From Brevundimonas sp. (GTDB lineage: Bacteria > Pseudomonadota > Alphaproteobacteria > Caulobacterales > Caulobacteraceae): 64,000 nucleotides of DNA. The stretch lies in the NCBI RefSeq assembly GCF_013912005.1, contig NZ_JACESB010000005.1, forward strand, positions 62,001 through 126,000, given 5' to 3'. Each line of letters opens with the position of its first letter. The first letter of the stretch is position 1. Positions 46,247 to 54,742 of the stretch are shown one piece after another. Under the pieces are notes generated by a model. That model saw nothing but the letters and a program-made list of their open reading frames with translations. It had not been told where the DNA came from and did not search any database. The translations under genes were made by a program, and so were the position numbers.

Positions 46247-46746
46247 AGTCTCCAATCCTCGCCTCCGGGCCTCTCGCCCATCGCGAGTGTATCGGTGGAA
46301 CCGGTGTCGGCAAATGACGCCGCCGAACGTCCGCAACGGGTCGACCACGGACTCGCCGGCGGCCCCGATGAATCCTCCCATCCAGACTATCGCCGGCCAC
46401 CCCCTCCGTCCCAGGGGTGGATTCCCGAGACGCGCCAACCCGGCCATATCGCGCCAGACGCTGTCATCCCGCGCACCCCGCCGTCACGAGGCGGGGCCCT
46501 GCAGAACGACGACAGCGTCGGCCGCCCGGGACAATCTGGGGACCCGTCAGACCTCGCCGGAGGGCCGCCCCGGCTTCGGAAGCGCCCGCGCCGCCGGGCG
46601 GCGGAGCGCTGCGACCGATCCTGACGCACCGCGGCCCTACCCTGTGCGGAACGGGTCTTTGACATCGCCGCGAAGGGTCGCTCCGCCGAGGACCGGCCGC
46701 CCCAATGTGTCGGGATGACAGGGTTTCGCGATTTTGTGGGACAGGG
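46247..46746. other. 500-bp region with no recognisable gene
   Basis: No open frame here looks coding. The first about 200 bp have the same lower GC as the orphan gene. CTGTCATCCCG (46461-46471) recurs inverted as CGGGATGACAG (46711-46721), 239 bp apart, and GTCATCC also appears in the palindrome at 45599. A CACCCCGCCGTCACGAGGCGGGGCC hairpin-like segment lies at about 46474-46498. This may be a decayed mobile element or gene remnant. I see no transposase fragment. Confidence 0.4.
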
Positions 46747-48597
46747 TCAGTCGTCGCGGAACTGCAGCCGCGCCAGACGGGCGTAGAGGCCGCCGGCGGC
46801 CAGCAGGCTGGCGTGGGTCCCCTCCTCCGCCACCCGGCCGTCCTCCAGCACCACGATGCGGTCGGCGCGCAGCACCGTCGCCAGGCGGTGGGCGATGACG
46901 AGGGTGGTGCGGGTCTCCATCGCCTGGTCCAGCGCGGCCTGCACCAGCCGCTCGCTCTCGGCGTCGAGCGCCGAGGTCGCCTCGTCCAGCAGCAGGATCG
47001 GCGCGTCGCGCACCAGCGCCCGCGCGATGGCCAGCCTCTGGCGCTGGCCGCCGGACAGGCTCTTGCCGCGCTCGCCGAGCGGGGTGTCGAAGCCTTCCGG
47101 CAGCGCCTCGATGAAGCCCAGCGCCTGCGCCTCCTCGGCCGCGGCCCGGACCTGCTCGTCCGTGGCGGCCTCCCGCCCGAAGCGGATGTTCTCCTCGGCC
47201 GAGCCGGAGAACAGCGGCGCCTCCTGGGAGACCCAGGCGAAGCGGCTGCGCACCTCCGCCGGGTCCGCCTGCCGCACGTCGACGCCGTCCACCGACACCA
47301 CCCCCGACTGCGGGTCGTAGAAGCGCAGCAGCAGGCGGAACACCGTGCTCTTGCCGGCCCCGGAGGGTCCGACGAGGGCCACCGTCTCGCCCGGACGCAC
47401 GGTCAGGGAGAAGCCCCTGAGCGCCGGCAGGTCCGGCCGGCCGGGATAGCTGAAATGCACGCCGGACATGGACACCTCGCCCACCGGCGGCTCCGGCAGG
47501 CGAAGCGGCTGCGCCGGCGCGGCGATGGCCGGCTGGCTGCGCATCAGCTCGTCGATCCGCTCCATGGCCCCGGCGGCCTTCTGCACGTCGCCCCAGCTCT
47601 CGCCCAGGGCCCCGACGGCGCCGGCGGCGAAGACCGACAGCAGCACGAACTGCAGCAGGGCGCCGGGGCTCATCCGCCCGGCGATCACGTCCTGGGCCCC
47701 CAGCCACAGCACCAGGGTGACGCCGCCGAACATCACCACGATGATCATGGCGGTCATCAGCGCCCGCGCGCGCATCCGCACCAGCGAGGAGGCGAAGGCC
47801 GCCTCGACCGCCTCGCCGAACCGCCCGACCGCGCTGGCCACCCGGCCGAAGGCCTGCACCGTCTCGATGGCGTCGACGCTCTCGCCGGCGAAGCCGACGG
47901 CGCTGGCGAACCGATCCTGGGTGGCGACGGTCAGCTTGCGCACCCGGCGGCCGAAGACGAACAGCGGCCCCAGCAGCAGCGGCACGATCAGCAGCACCAG
48001 GCCGGTGAGCTTCGGGCTGACCACGAACAGCAGGATGACCCCGCCGATCAGGGTCAGGAAGTTGCGCACCGCGTAGGAGATCGAGGTCGTCATGAGCGTC
48101 TCGATCAGGGCGATGTCGGTCGTCAGGCGCGACAGGACCTCCCCGGTCCGCATGCGGGCGTAGAAGGCCGGATCGAGGCTGAGCACCCGGTCGAACAGGC
48201 CCTTGCGCAGGTCCGCCACCACCCGCTCGCCGGTCTTGGTGACGTAGAAGTAGCGCACCGCCGTGGCGACGCCGAGGAACAGGGCGACGGCCCCGAGCAG
48301 CAGGAACCACAGGTTCAGTCCGGCGCCGTCGTCGGCGAAGCCGTGATCGATCGCCCCGCGGGCGGCGGCTGTCAGGCCCAGCGACGCCGCCGTGGACATC
48401 ACCAGCCAGAAGCCGGCCATCGCCAGATGGCCCTTGTGGCGCAGGGCGTAGGGCAGCAGGCGCGCCAGCGGGCGGATGTCGCGGCGCTTCTCCCGGCGCT
48501 GACCCGCCTCGGCCATCTGTTCGGCCAGCAGGGCGCCCGCGCCCGGGCGGCCCCGCAGGTCGGCGGAAGAGGCGGGAGCGGCGGCAGGGTCGGTCAT
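46747..48597 (-). CDS. ABC exporter, fused permease and ATP-binding protein (MsbA-like)
   Basis: A 616-aa half-transporter: about six TM helices (residues 45-330), then a nucleotide-binding domain. Walker A is GPSGAGKST, signature LSGGQRQRL, Walker [13 protein letters not shown] and switch His in VIAHRLATV. The layout matches lipid/multidrug exporters (MsbA, HlyB-like without accessory domain). Substrate unknown. It is divergent from rpmE, sharing a 130-bp promoter gap. Confidence 0.92.
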   Translation of the reverse strand: MTDPAAAPASSADLRGRPGAGALLAEQMAEAGQRREKRRDIRPLARLLPYALRHKGHLAMAGFWLVMSTAASLGLTAAARGAIDHGFADDGAGLNLWFLLLGAVALFLGVATAVRYFYVTKTGERVVADLRKGLFDRVLSLDPAFYARMRTGEVLSRLTTDIALIETLMTTSISYAVRNFLTLIGGVILLFVVSPKLTGLVLLIVPLLLGPLFVFGRRVRKLTVATQDRFASAVGFAGESVDAIETVQAFGRVASAVGRFGEAVEAAFASSLVRMRARALMTAMIIVVMFGGVTLVLWLGAQDVIAGRMSPGALLQFVLLSVFAAGAVGALGESWGDVQKAAGAMERIDELMRSQPAIAAPAQPLRLPEPPVGEVSMSGVHFSYPGRPDLPALRGFSLTVRPGETVALVGPSGAGKSTVFRLLLRFYDPQSGVVSVDGVDVRQADPAEVRSRFAWVSQEAPLFSGSAEENIRFGREAATDEQVRAAAEEAQALGFIEALPEGFDTPLGERGKSLSGGQRQRLAIARALVRDAPILLLDEATSALDAESERLVQAALDQAMETRTTLVIAHRLATVLRADRIVVLEDGRVAEEGTHASLLAAGGLYARLARLQFRDD

Positions 48598-48727
48598 CGG
48601 GCGCCTCTTGCCCCGGAAAGCCCCCCGGTGTAAACGCCGCCGCTCATTCCCGCCGCCCCCGGCGGGTTTCTCATTTTTCGCGCATGGACGGTCGGCATCG
48701 TCACCGCGCAGAGACGGAACGACGACA

Positions 48728-48952
48728 ATGAAGGCGGATATCCACCCCGACTATCACTTCATCACGGTCACGATGACGGATGGCACGACGTACCAGACCC
48801 GCTCGACCTACCAGAAGGAAGGCGCGACGCTGAACCTGGACATCGATCCGCTGACGCACCCGGCCTGGACCGGCGGCAACCAGCAGCTGATGGACCGCGG
48901 CGGCCGCGTCTCGCGCTTCAACAACAAGTTCGCCGGCTTCATCAAGAAGTAG
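48728..48952 (+). CDS. rpmE: 50S ribosomal protein L31
   Basis: A 74-aa L31 with the [19 protein letters not shown] start and [30 protein letters not shown]-terminus. It lacks the four zinc cysteines, so it is the C-minus (zinc-independent) type, as usual in alphaproteobacteria. A terminator follows 46 bp downstream. Confidence 0.97.
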   Translation: MKADIHPDYHFITVTMTDGTTYQTRSTYQKEGATLNLDIDPLTHPAWTGGNQQLMDRGGRVSRFNNKFAGFIKK

Positions 48953-48998
48953 GCCGGGGGCTGGCTTCAGGGCCACACCTCTGCGGCTTGACGATCAC

Positions 48999-49034
48999 AA
49001 AGGCGTCGGTCCCCGGACCGGCGCCTTTCTGTTT
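48999..49034 (+). terminator. Intrinsic terminator after rpmE
   Basis: AAAGGCGTCGGTCC (48999-49012) pairs with GGACCGGCGCCTTT (49015-49028) with one G-U, giving a 14-bp stem with a very short loop, followed by CTGTTT. The stem lies 46 bp past the rpmE stop codon and 91 bp before the next gene. Confidence 0.7.
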
Positions 49035-49124
49035 GCCAGGAACGCCGATAAGATTCCCGGCGTTGGATTTTCGGGGCGTGGGCGTGGTGTCCGTGCAGCG
49101 GAAGACGGACGAAGAGCGAGCGTT

Positions 49125-50690
49125 ATGAACCGACGGCAATTGGGTGTGGGCGCGGCTGTCGCGGCGTTGACGTCGGCTGCGGGCTTCGCCGCCCGGGCCC
49201 AGACCCGCGACCCCGCTGCCGTCGCCTTCTACGACAGCTTCAACGACCGGCTCGCCCGCCTGCCCGCCACCCTGCAGCCCGACGTGCGCGCCTTCTACGA
49301 GATGAACGGCTGGCGTCCCGTGTGGAACGCCGAGCGGCGGCGGTCGCTGCTGGCCGCCGCCGGCCGCGCCGAGCGTCACGGCCTGTCGCCCGACGACTTC
49401 TTCGGCGACCTCGAGCGCGCGGCCTCGGATCCGGCCGGGATCGAGATGGCGACCACCGGCGCGGCCCTGACCTACGCCCGGGTGCTGGCCGAGGGGCGGG
49501 TGCGGCCGGAGACGGTCGAGGATCTCTGGGAGATGCAGAAGAACCGGGTCGACCTGCCGGCCGGCCTGAACGACGCGCTGGCGCAGAACCGGCTCGTCGA
49601 CTGGTTCGAGACCCTGGCGCCGACCGACATCGGCTACTCCAACCTGTCCGCCGGCTACGTCCGCTATCGTCGCCTGATCCGCGACAACGGCGGCTGGCCC
49701 GCCTTCCGCGCCGGCCCCAACATCGAGCCGGGCGGCAGCGATCCGCGCGTGCCGGTGCTGATCCAGCGCCTCGTGGCCGAGGGCGACCTCGACGCCGCGG
49801 CCGGCGCCCGGCTGGCGTCCATGGGGAATGTGTACGGCCCGGAGCTGGAGCAGGCGGTGCGCAGCTTCCAGACCCGCCACGGGCTCGTCTCCGACGGCCG
49901 TATCGGCACGGGCACCCAGCGCTCCCTGTCGGCCTCGGCCGAGGACCGGGCGCGCCAGATCGCCCTGAACCTCGAACGCCGCCGCTGGCTGAAGCGGGAG
50001 GTCGCGCCCGAGCGGATCGAGGTGAACACCGCCGCCGCGATCATGGTGTACTGGAAGGACGGCCGGCCGGTGCACTCGAACCGGGTGGTGGTCGGCTCGC
50101 CCTCGAACCAGACCCCCAGCCTCGAGAAGCAGTTCGCCTCGGTGGTGGCCAATCCGCCGTGGTACGTGCCGGCCTCCATCGCCCGCAACGAGATCCTGCC
50201 GCGCGGGCCGGGCTATCTGGCCAGCCAGAACATGTACATCTCGAACGGCCAGGTCATCCAGCGCGCCGGGCCGAACGCGGCGCTCGGCTATGTGAAGTTC
50301 GAGCTGCGCGACAGCTACGCCATCTTCCTGCACGACACCCCGACCAAGTCGGCGTTCAACCTGGCCATGCGCCAGCGCAGCCACGGCTGCGTCCGCGTGC
50401 AGGACGCCGTCGAGTTCGCCCGGCTGCTGCTGTCGCCCGATCCCGCCCTGCTCGCCCAGTTCGACGAGGCCCAGGCCACGCGCGAGACCAAGCGCATCCA
50501 GACCGGACGCGAGATCACCGTGCGCCTGCTGTACTGGACCGCCTTCGTCGACGGCCAGGGCCGGGTCGCCTTCCGCGAGGACGTCTACAGCCGCGATGAG
50601 AAGCTGGCGGAAGCGCTGGGCATCGCCGTCAGCCTGCCGAAGCCGGTCGACGACGGCCGCGGCCGCGACGCCGACGACGTCGGGCCGTAG
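49125..50690 (+). CDS. L,D-transpeptidase (YcbB/LdtD-like)
   Basis: A 521-aa periplasmic cell-wall enzyme that makes 3-3 peptidoglycan cross-links or anchors proteins. The signal peptide starts MNRRQLGVGAAVAAL with a twin Arg, possibly Tat-dependent. A scaffold domain at about 40-200 is followed by a PG-binding domain (YGPELEQAVRSFQTRHGLVSDGRIGTGT, about 245-275) and a YkuD catalytic domain (about 300-460) with the SHGCVRV Cys-His motif. The C-terminal tail is Asp/Arg-rich. Single gene. Confidence 0.92.
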   Translation: MNRRQLGVGAAVAALTSAAGFAARAQTRDPAAVAFYDSFNDRLARLPATLQPDVRAFYEMNGWRPVWNAERRRSLLAAAGRAERHGLSPDDFFGDLERAASDPAGIEMATTGAALTYARVLAEGRVRPETVEDLWEMQKNRVDLPAGLNDALAQNRLVDWFETLAPTDIGYSNLSAGYVRYRRLIRDNGGWPAFRAGPNIEPGGSDPRVPVLIQRLVAEGDLDAAAGARLASMGNVYGPELEQAVRSFQTRHGLVSDGRIGTGTQRSLSASAEDRARQIALNLERRRWLKREVAPERIEVNTAAAIMVYWKDGRPVHSNRVVVGSPSNQTPSLEKQFASVVANPPWYVPASIARNEILPRGPGYLASQNMYISNGQVIQRAGPNAALGYVKFELRDSYAIFLHDTPTKSAFNLAMRQRSHGCVRVQDAVEFARLLLSPDPALLAQFDEAQATRETKRIQTGREITVRLLYWTAFVDGQGRVAFREDVYSRDEKLAEALGIAVSLPKPVDDGRGRDADDVGP

Positions 50691-50693
50691 GCC

Positions 50694-51056
50694 TCAGAAC
50701 CGGACGTCGATCCGGACGACCGCGCAGCCGTCGGCGGAGATCTGAACGACCTGGGGCCGACCATTGGTCACATAGCCGCCCCGCGTCCGATGGACGCCGG
50801 CTTCGTCGCGACAGACGACCACGAAGCTGTTGTCGGAGAAGCGGGCGGTTCGAACCACGCGCCCTCCTGCAGGCAGGTCGCCCTGCCACGAGAACTGTCC
50901 CGGACGGGTGGTCTCCACAGAGAGAGTCAGCGTTCCGCCGCTGCGGTTCTCGATCATCACGAGCGAGCGCGCGCTCGCGAACACGACAGCGGTCAGGGCG
51001 GCGGCCGCCAAGGCGAGGACGGCCAGGCCGATCGTCCAGCCCCGGGTGCGGCTCAC
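50694..51056 (-). CDS. Hypothetical membrane-anchored protein
   Basis: A 120-aa protein with one N-terminal TM helix (WTIGLAVLALAAAALTAVVFA) and a small beta-rich periplasmic domain (ENRSGGTLTLSVETTRPGQFSWQGDLPAGG...) containing two cysteines (VVVCRDE and DGCAVV). The start is a GTG overlapping the stop of the DUF1465 gene (GTGA), so it is its operon partner. Family not recognised. Confidence 0.65.
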   Translation of the reverse strand: MSRTRGWTIGLAVLALAAAALTAVVFASARSLVMIENRSGGTLTLSVETTRPGQFSWQGDLPAGGRVVRTARFSDNSFVVVCRDEAGVHRTRGGYVTNGRPQVVQISADGCAVVRIDVRF

Positions 51057-51586
51057 TGGCGGAAGGCCGCCGCCAGCCGGTCCAGTTGGCTCTGCACCGG
51101 ATTGACCGGCTCCTCCCCGGGCGTGTCCTGGTACATGCGGCGGTCGAGGTGCAGCGCGCGATCGTACAGCTTCTCGGACCGCACGACGTACTCCACCAGG
51201 GCGATGGGCAGCTCCGGGTGGCCGGGCTCGGCCTCGACCCTGCGGTCGGCCAGCCGGTAGCGCGGCTCGCAGGCGGCCGCGGCGGTCATGTCCCCTTCCC
51301 GCACGGCCCGCTGCACCAGCAGCCAGGACGCGATCTGCATCAGGCGCGTGGTCAGCTTCATGCTTTCCCCCGCGTAGGCCAGGGCGGCCGCGCGCGACAG
51401 CAGCTTGGACTCCCGCCGACCGTCGCCGTCCAGATAGGCGGCGGTCTCCTCGACCAGCTCCATGCCCTCGCGGAAGGTGCGGTCGAACAATTCGGAGCGC
51501 GCGAAGTCCTCGACGACGGCGATGCGACTGCGGCCGGCGCTTCCCGGCGAAACGTCTTCGGTGGACATGAACTCGGCCAGACTCAT
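51053..51586 (-). CDS. DUF1465 family protein
   Basis: A 177-aa soluble helical protein of an alphaproteobacterial family. Diagnostic stretch: FREGMELVEETAAYLDGDGR followed by LSRAAALAYAGESMKLTTRLMQIASWLL. Function is not established as far as I know. Start at ATG 51586; a second in-frame ATG lies six codons downstream (MSLAEFMSTED). Next to a DUF1192 gene 91 bp upstream on the same strand. Confidence 0.85.
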   Translation of the reverse strand: MSLAEFMSTEDVSPGSAGRSRIAVVEDFARSELFDRTFREGMELVEETAAYLDGDGRRESKLLSRAAALAYAGESMKLTTRLMQIASWLLVQRAVREGDMTAAAACEPRYRLADRRVEAEPGHPELPIALVEYVVRSEKLYDRALHLDRRMYQDTPGEEPVNPVQSQLDRLAAAFRQ

Positions 51587-51677
51587 GGATTCAGCGCATC
51601 CGTATCACGGGTGACGCGGCGGCGCGCCCTCGTCGTCTGCGTGCAACGGCCGTGCCAGACCCGCGACAGGGGAAATC

Positions 51678-51884
51678 TCAGTCGCCGAAGCGGAAAAGGG
51701 CGTCGGCCGCGCTCCGCTGCGACGACTTGCCCTCAATGGCTGCCCTGACGCGGGCGATCTCCCCCTCAAGCAGGGCGATCCTCTCCCGCAGATCCTCCAC
51801 CGAATAGGCGTCGAGGTCCTCCCGGACGAGCGCCGTCAGGGACGCGCCGCGGGCCGCGCGGGGCTCCAGATCCTCGAACATCAT
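51678..51884 (-). CDS. DUF1192 domain-containing protein
   Basis: A 68-aa alphaproteobacterial small protein: MFEDLEPR start, then YSVEDLRERIALLEGEIARVRAAIEGK, a short coiled coil, and the conserved DALFRFGD end. Often found next to DUF1465 and quinone-oxidoreductase genes, as here. Two adjacent ATGs (51884, 51881) can serve as start. Role unknown. Confidence 0.85.
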   Translation of the reverse strand: MMFEDLEPRAARGASLTALVREDLDAYSVEDLRERIALLEGEIARVRAAIEGKSSQRSAADALFRFGD

Positions 51885-51962
51885 CGCCTCCATCCATGGC
51901 CAGCCGGGACGCTTCCCCCTATCTGAACGCCCGGACACGGACGAATGCAAGGACGGGCGGCC

Positions 51963-52934
51963 ATGCGGATGATCGGGATTGCAGGCGGCGCCGGGCCCGC
52001 CGGGGCTCTCACGCCCGACCAGCGACCCGATCCGCACGCCGGCCCCGGAGAGGTGCGCATCCGCGTCCGCGCCGCCGGGGTGAACCGCCCCGATCTCCTG
52101 CAACGCCGCGGCCTCTACCCGCCCCCGCCCGGCGCCTCGGACATCCTCGGCCTCGAGGTGTCCGGCGAGATCGACGAGGTCGGAGCCGGCGTGGCGCGGT
52201 GGTCGGTCGGCGACCGGGTCTGCGCCCTTCTGGGCGGCGGGGGGTATGCGGAGTTCGCCGTGGTCGACGCCCGCCACGTCCTGCCGCTGCCCGAAGGGCT
52301 GGACTTCACCGTCGGCGCCGCCCTGCCCGAGACCGTCTGCACCGTCTTCGCCAACGTGTTCGAGGCCGGCCGTCTCGCGGCCGGCGAGACCCTGCTCCTG
52401 CACGGCGCCACCAGCGGCATCGGCGTCACCGCCATCCAGATGGCGAAGGCGGCGGGCGCGCGCATCATCGCCACCTCGCGCGGGGCGGCCAAGGCCGAAG
52501 CCGCGCGGGGGCTGGGCGCGGACCTCAGCCTCGACGCCCTGGCCGACGACATGCCGGCGGCGATCGCGGACTTCGGCGGCGCGGACGTCGTGCTGGACAT
52601 GGTCGGCGCCGCCTACGCCGGCCTCAACCTCGAGGCGCTGCGGCCGATGGGGCGCTGGGTGGTCATCGCCACCCTCGCCGGCTCGCGGGCCGAGGTCGAT
52701 CTGGCCCGGGTGATGATGAAGCGGCTGACCCTTACCGGCTCGACCCTTCGGGCCCGGCCCGCCGACGAGAAGGCGCGCCTGATGGCGGCGGTGGAGGCCA
52801 CGGCCTGGCCGTGGGTCGCGGCCGGCGCGGTGCGCCCCCCGATCGACGCCGTCTTCCCCCTGGAGCAGGCCTCGGCCGCCCACCTCCGGCTGGAGGCGGG
52901 CGACCACGTGGGCAAGGTCGTGCTGACCCTCTGA
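51963..52934 (+). CDS. NAD(P)H-quinone oxidoreductase (zinc-independent MDR family)
   Basis: A 323-aa medium-chain dehydrogenase/reductase of the quinone oxidoreductase group (QOR/TP53I3-like). GVNRPDLLQRRGLYPPPPGAS is the family signature, and the Rossmann motif is LLLHGATSGIGVTAIQMAK with cofactor loop ATSRGAAKAE. No zinc-binding residues. AAGGACGG lies before the ATG at 51963; an in-frame ATG at 51945 is also possible. Divergent from DUF1192. Confidence 0.9.
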   Translation: MRMIGIAGGAGPAGALTPDQRPDPHAGPGEVRIRVRAAGVNRPDLLQRRGLYPPPPGASDILGLEVSGEIDEVGAGVARWSVGDRVCALLGGGGYAEFAVVDARHVLPLPEGLDFTVGAALPETVCTVFANVFEAGRLAAGETLLLHGATSGIGVTAIQMAKAAGARIIATSRGAAKAEAARGLGADLSLDALADDMPAAIADFGGADVVLDMVGAAYAGLNLEALRPMGRWVVIATLAGSRAEVDLARVMMKRLTLTGSTLRARPADEKARLMAAVEATAWPWVAAGAVRPPIDAVFPLEQASAAHLRLEAGDHVGKVVLTL

Positions 52935-52937
52935 GGC

Positions 52938-53558
52938 TTACCAGCGCCCCCCGCGCCTGACCGGGCGCAGCGACGAGATGCGGTCGTTCAGGCCGTGCTG
53001 CTGCAGGTTCCAGACATCATCGCTGAAGGTCCGGCACGTGCCGCGGAACCAGGCGTCGGTGCAGACCTCCCAGGATCCGCGGAAGCGCATCGAGCTGATG
53101 ACGTCGTTGAAGCCGGTCTCGCGCAGGTTCCCCACCTCGCCGCGGAAGGTCGCGGACTGACCACGGTACAGGGCGTCGCGATAGACGGTGATCTCGTTGC
53201 GGCCGCCGCCCCAGCCGCCGTCCGGGCGGTCGGGACGATCGGGGCGGTCGGGGCGATCGGGACGGTCGGGACGACCCGGCCGATCCTCGTAGTCCCCGCG
53301 CCACGGCCCGCACACCAGCCGACCGTCCTCGTTGCGGATCTCGTAGTCGCCGCAGCGGTTGAGCTCGATCGACGTGCCGCGGATCCGGCCGTCCCGGGCC
53401 CGGCAGTCGGCGTACAGCCGCCCGCGGTTCACGTATTCGCCGCTGCAGCTGTCGCGATAGCTCCCGCGCGGCGCGACGCGCGCACCGCCTTCCCACTCCT
53501 GCGTCGCCGGGGCGCCGCCGGACAGCAGCGCGGCGGCGGCGAGACTCTCGATCAACAT
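52938..53558 (-). CDS. Secreted CVNH plus beta/gamma-crystallin domain protein
   Basis: A 206-aa secreted protein with a signal peptide (MLIESLAAAALLSGGAPATQ). The first domain (about residues 30-85) looks like a cyanovirin-N homology domain: GSYRDSCSGEYVNRGRLYADCRARDG and SIELNRCGDYEIRNEDGRLVCG. A repetitive Arg-Pro-Asp linker (about 92-113) follows, then two Greek-key motifs of the beta/gamma-crystallin type (VYRDALYRGQSATFRGEVGN and the DAWFRGTCRTFSDDVWNLQ half). Both domain assignments rest on visible patterns. CVNH binds glycans in known members, and microbial crystallin folds bind calcium; the canonical N/D-N/D-X-X-S/T-S calcium motif occurs as NDVISS and NDRISS. Function inferred. Confidence 0.72.
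   Translation of the reverse strand: MLIESLAAAALLSGGAPATQEWEGGARVAPRGSYRDSCSGEYVNRGRLYADCRARDGRIRGTSIELNRCGDYEIRNEDGRLVCGPWRGDYEDRPGRPDRPDRPDRPDRPDRPDGGWGGGRNEITVYRDALYRGQSATFRGEVGNLRETGFNDVISSMRFRGSWEVCTDAWFRGTCRTFSDDVWNLQQHGLNDRISSLRPVRRGGRW
53224..53280. repeat. 9-bp tandem repeat encoding (Arg-Pro-Asp)n
   Basis: A run of 9-nt units (GGTCGGGAC / GATCGGGGC variants), about seven copies, codes the PDR linker of the CVNH/crystallin gene on the minus strand. Unit number may vary between strains, which would change linker length by three residues per unit without breaking the frame. Confidence 0.8.
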
Positions 53559-53773
53559 GGCATCCCTCCTTGGTGGCTCCGGACGCGAAAACGCGTCGAT
53601 GGACGCACTGTTCAGCTTGGCGGATGAACCTTGGCTGTACAGCGACGTCGGAGATCGTTTCTTTTTGCGGCGAATGCGCCTATATCGAAAGTCTCAGCGC
53701 CCGGCCGAAAGGTCGGGCGCCGTCGTATCCGGAACCCGCGACCGCGGGCGCACAACAAGAAGCGAAGACGTCC

Positions 53774-54448
53774 ATGACCGACATCCTGATGCCCAAGGCC
53801 ACCGCGGTCTGGCTGGTCGACAACACCTCGCTCACCTTCGAGCAGATCGCCGCCTTCTGCGGCCTGCACCCGCTCGAGGTTCGCGGCATCGCCGACGGCG
53901 ACGTGGCCCGGGACATCCGCGGCGTCGATCCGATCACCGGCGGCCAGCTGACCCGCGAGGAGCTGGACAAGGCCCAGGCCAACCCCGACTACCGGATGCA
54001 GGCGGTGGTCAGCCGCCACGCCGAGCTGCTCAAGTCGGCCAAGCCGGCGCCCAAGTACACGCCGGTGTCGCGCCGCCAGGACCGCCCCGACGCCATCGCC
54101 TGGTTCGTGCGCAACCACCCCGAGGTCACCGACGCCCAGATCTCCAAGCTGCTGGGCACCACCAAGGCGACCATCGAGAGCGTGCGCAACCGCACCCACT
54201 GGAACAGCGCCAACATCAAGCCGGTCGATCCGGTCACCCTCGGCCTCGTCGGCCAGCTGCAGCTGGACGAGATCGTCAAGAAGGCGGCCGAGAAGAAGGC
54301 CCGCGACGACGCGAAGAAGGGGGGCGCCACCCTCCAGCCGGCCGACGCCGAGCCGGAGGCCCCCGCCGAGCCGGAGTTCGTTCCGGAAGAGCGGGTCCGC
54401 CGCGGCGCCGAACCCACCGCGGAGTCGGTGTTCGGCTCGCGCGACTGA
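53774..54448 (+). CDS. trcR: Cell-cycle transcriptional regulator TrcR (DUF1013)
   Basis: A 224-aa helical DNA-binding protein conserved in alphaproteobacteria and named TrcR for a role in cell-cycle transcription. The start MTDILMPKATAVWLVDNTSL, FEQIAAFCGLHPLEVRGIADG and the second similar half (NHPEVTDAQISKLLGTTKATIESV) look like two helix-turn-helix-type units. A charged C-terminal region (about 160-224) is more variable. Start ATG follows an AGCGAAGACG stretch. Terminator follows directly. Confidence 0.88.
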   Translation: MTDILMPKATAVWLVDNTSLTFEQIAAFCGLHPLEVRGIADGDVARDIRGVDPITGGQLTREELDKAQANPDYRMQAVVSRHAELLKSAKPAPKYTPVSRRQDRPDAIAWFVRNHPEVTDAQISKLLGTTKATIESVRNRTHWNSANIKPVDPVTLGLVGQLQLDEIVKKAAEKKARDDAKKGGATLQPADAEPEAPAEPEFVPEERVRRGAEPTAESVFGSRD

Positions 54449-54462
54449 GGACGGAAAAGACG

Positions 54463-54500
54463 ACGGCCCCGGAGATCGCTCTCCGGGGCCGTTTCCGTTT
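54463..54500. terminator. Intrinsic terminator after trcR
   Basis: ACGGCCCCGGAGA (54463-54475) pairs perfectly with TCTCCGGGGCCGT (54480-54492), with a TCGC loop. TTCCGTTTTC follows on the plus strand. It lies between convergent genes and also suits the DUF465 gene ending at 54513. Confidence 0.85.
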
Positions 54501-54512
54501 TCGGGAGGCCCG

Positions 54513-54686
54513 CTAGTGGGTCCGGGCCTCCAGGCTGGTGATCTGTTCCTTCAGACGCAGCTTCTGCTGCTTCAACTCCCTGACGCGAAGCGGGTCCGCG
54601 GAGGGGTGGGTCATCTCCTGCTGGATGGTGCGGTCCAGCATGCGGTGACGGTTTCCCAGTTCGCGGATACGAGCTTCAATGGTCAT
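54513..54686 (-). CDS. YdcH family small coiled-coil protein (DUF465), copy 1
   Basis: A 57-aa protein: TIEARIRELGNRHRMLDRTIQQEMTHPSADPLRVRELKQQKLRLKEQI, the DUF465/YdcH pattern of two antiparallel helices. I chose the ATG at 54686, 8 bases after GGAGG; an in-frame start further up (54752) would read through non-conserved sequence. A second DUF465 gene lies 1.2 kb away. Function unknown. Confidence 0.8.
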   Translation of the reverse strand: MTIEARIRELGNRHRMLDRTIQQEMTHPSADPLRVRELKQQKLRLKEQITSLEARTH

Positions 54687-54742
54687 GGCTTGCGCCTCCA
54701 TGTCTAAGGGACCACTAGAGTGAGCGCCCGGCCCGACCGCCT

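Noticed and set aside
46119-46718. Plus-strand frame of 199 codons over the gene-free stretch
   Set aside because: Ser/Arg/Pro-rich translation without any domain, partly antisense to the orphan gene. No ribosome-binding site.
46247-46746. Possible insertion-sequence remnant
   Set aside because: Inverted GTCATCCCG copies exist, but no transposase-like translation or target duplication is visible, so I list the region only as unexplained.
51945-51962. Alternative ATG for the quinone oxidoreductase at 51945
   Set aside because: AAGGACGG lies after this codon and at good distance from ATG 51963, which also starts the conserved MRMIGI strand.
53224-53280. Short-unit repeats that might look like a CRISPR array
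   Set aside because: Units are 9 bp without spacers and code a (Arg-Pro-Asp)n linker in frame.
53665-53686. Caulobacter-type promoter (TTGCGG ... CCTATATC) upstream of trcR
   Set aside because: The -10 matches well, but the gap to the -35-like TTGCGG is only 8 bases, too short for the known 10-14-base spacing.
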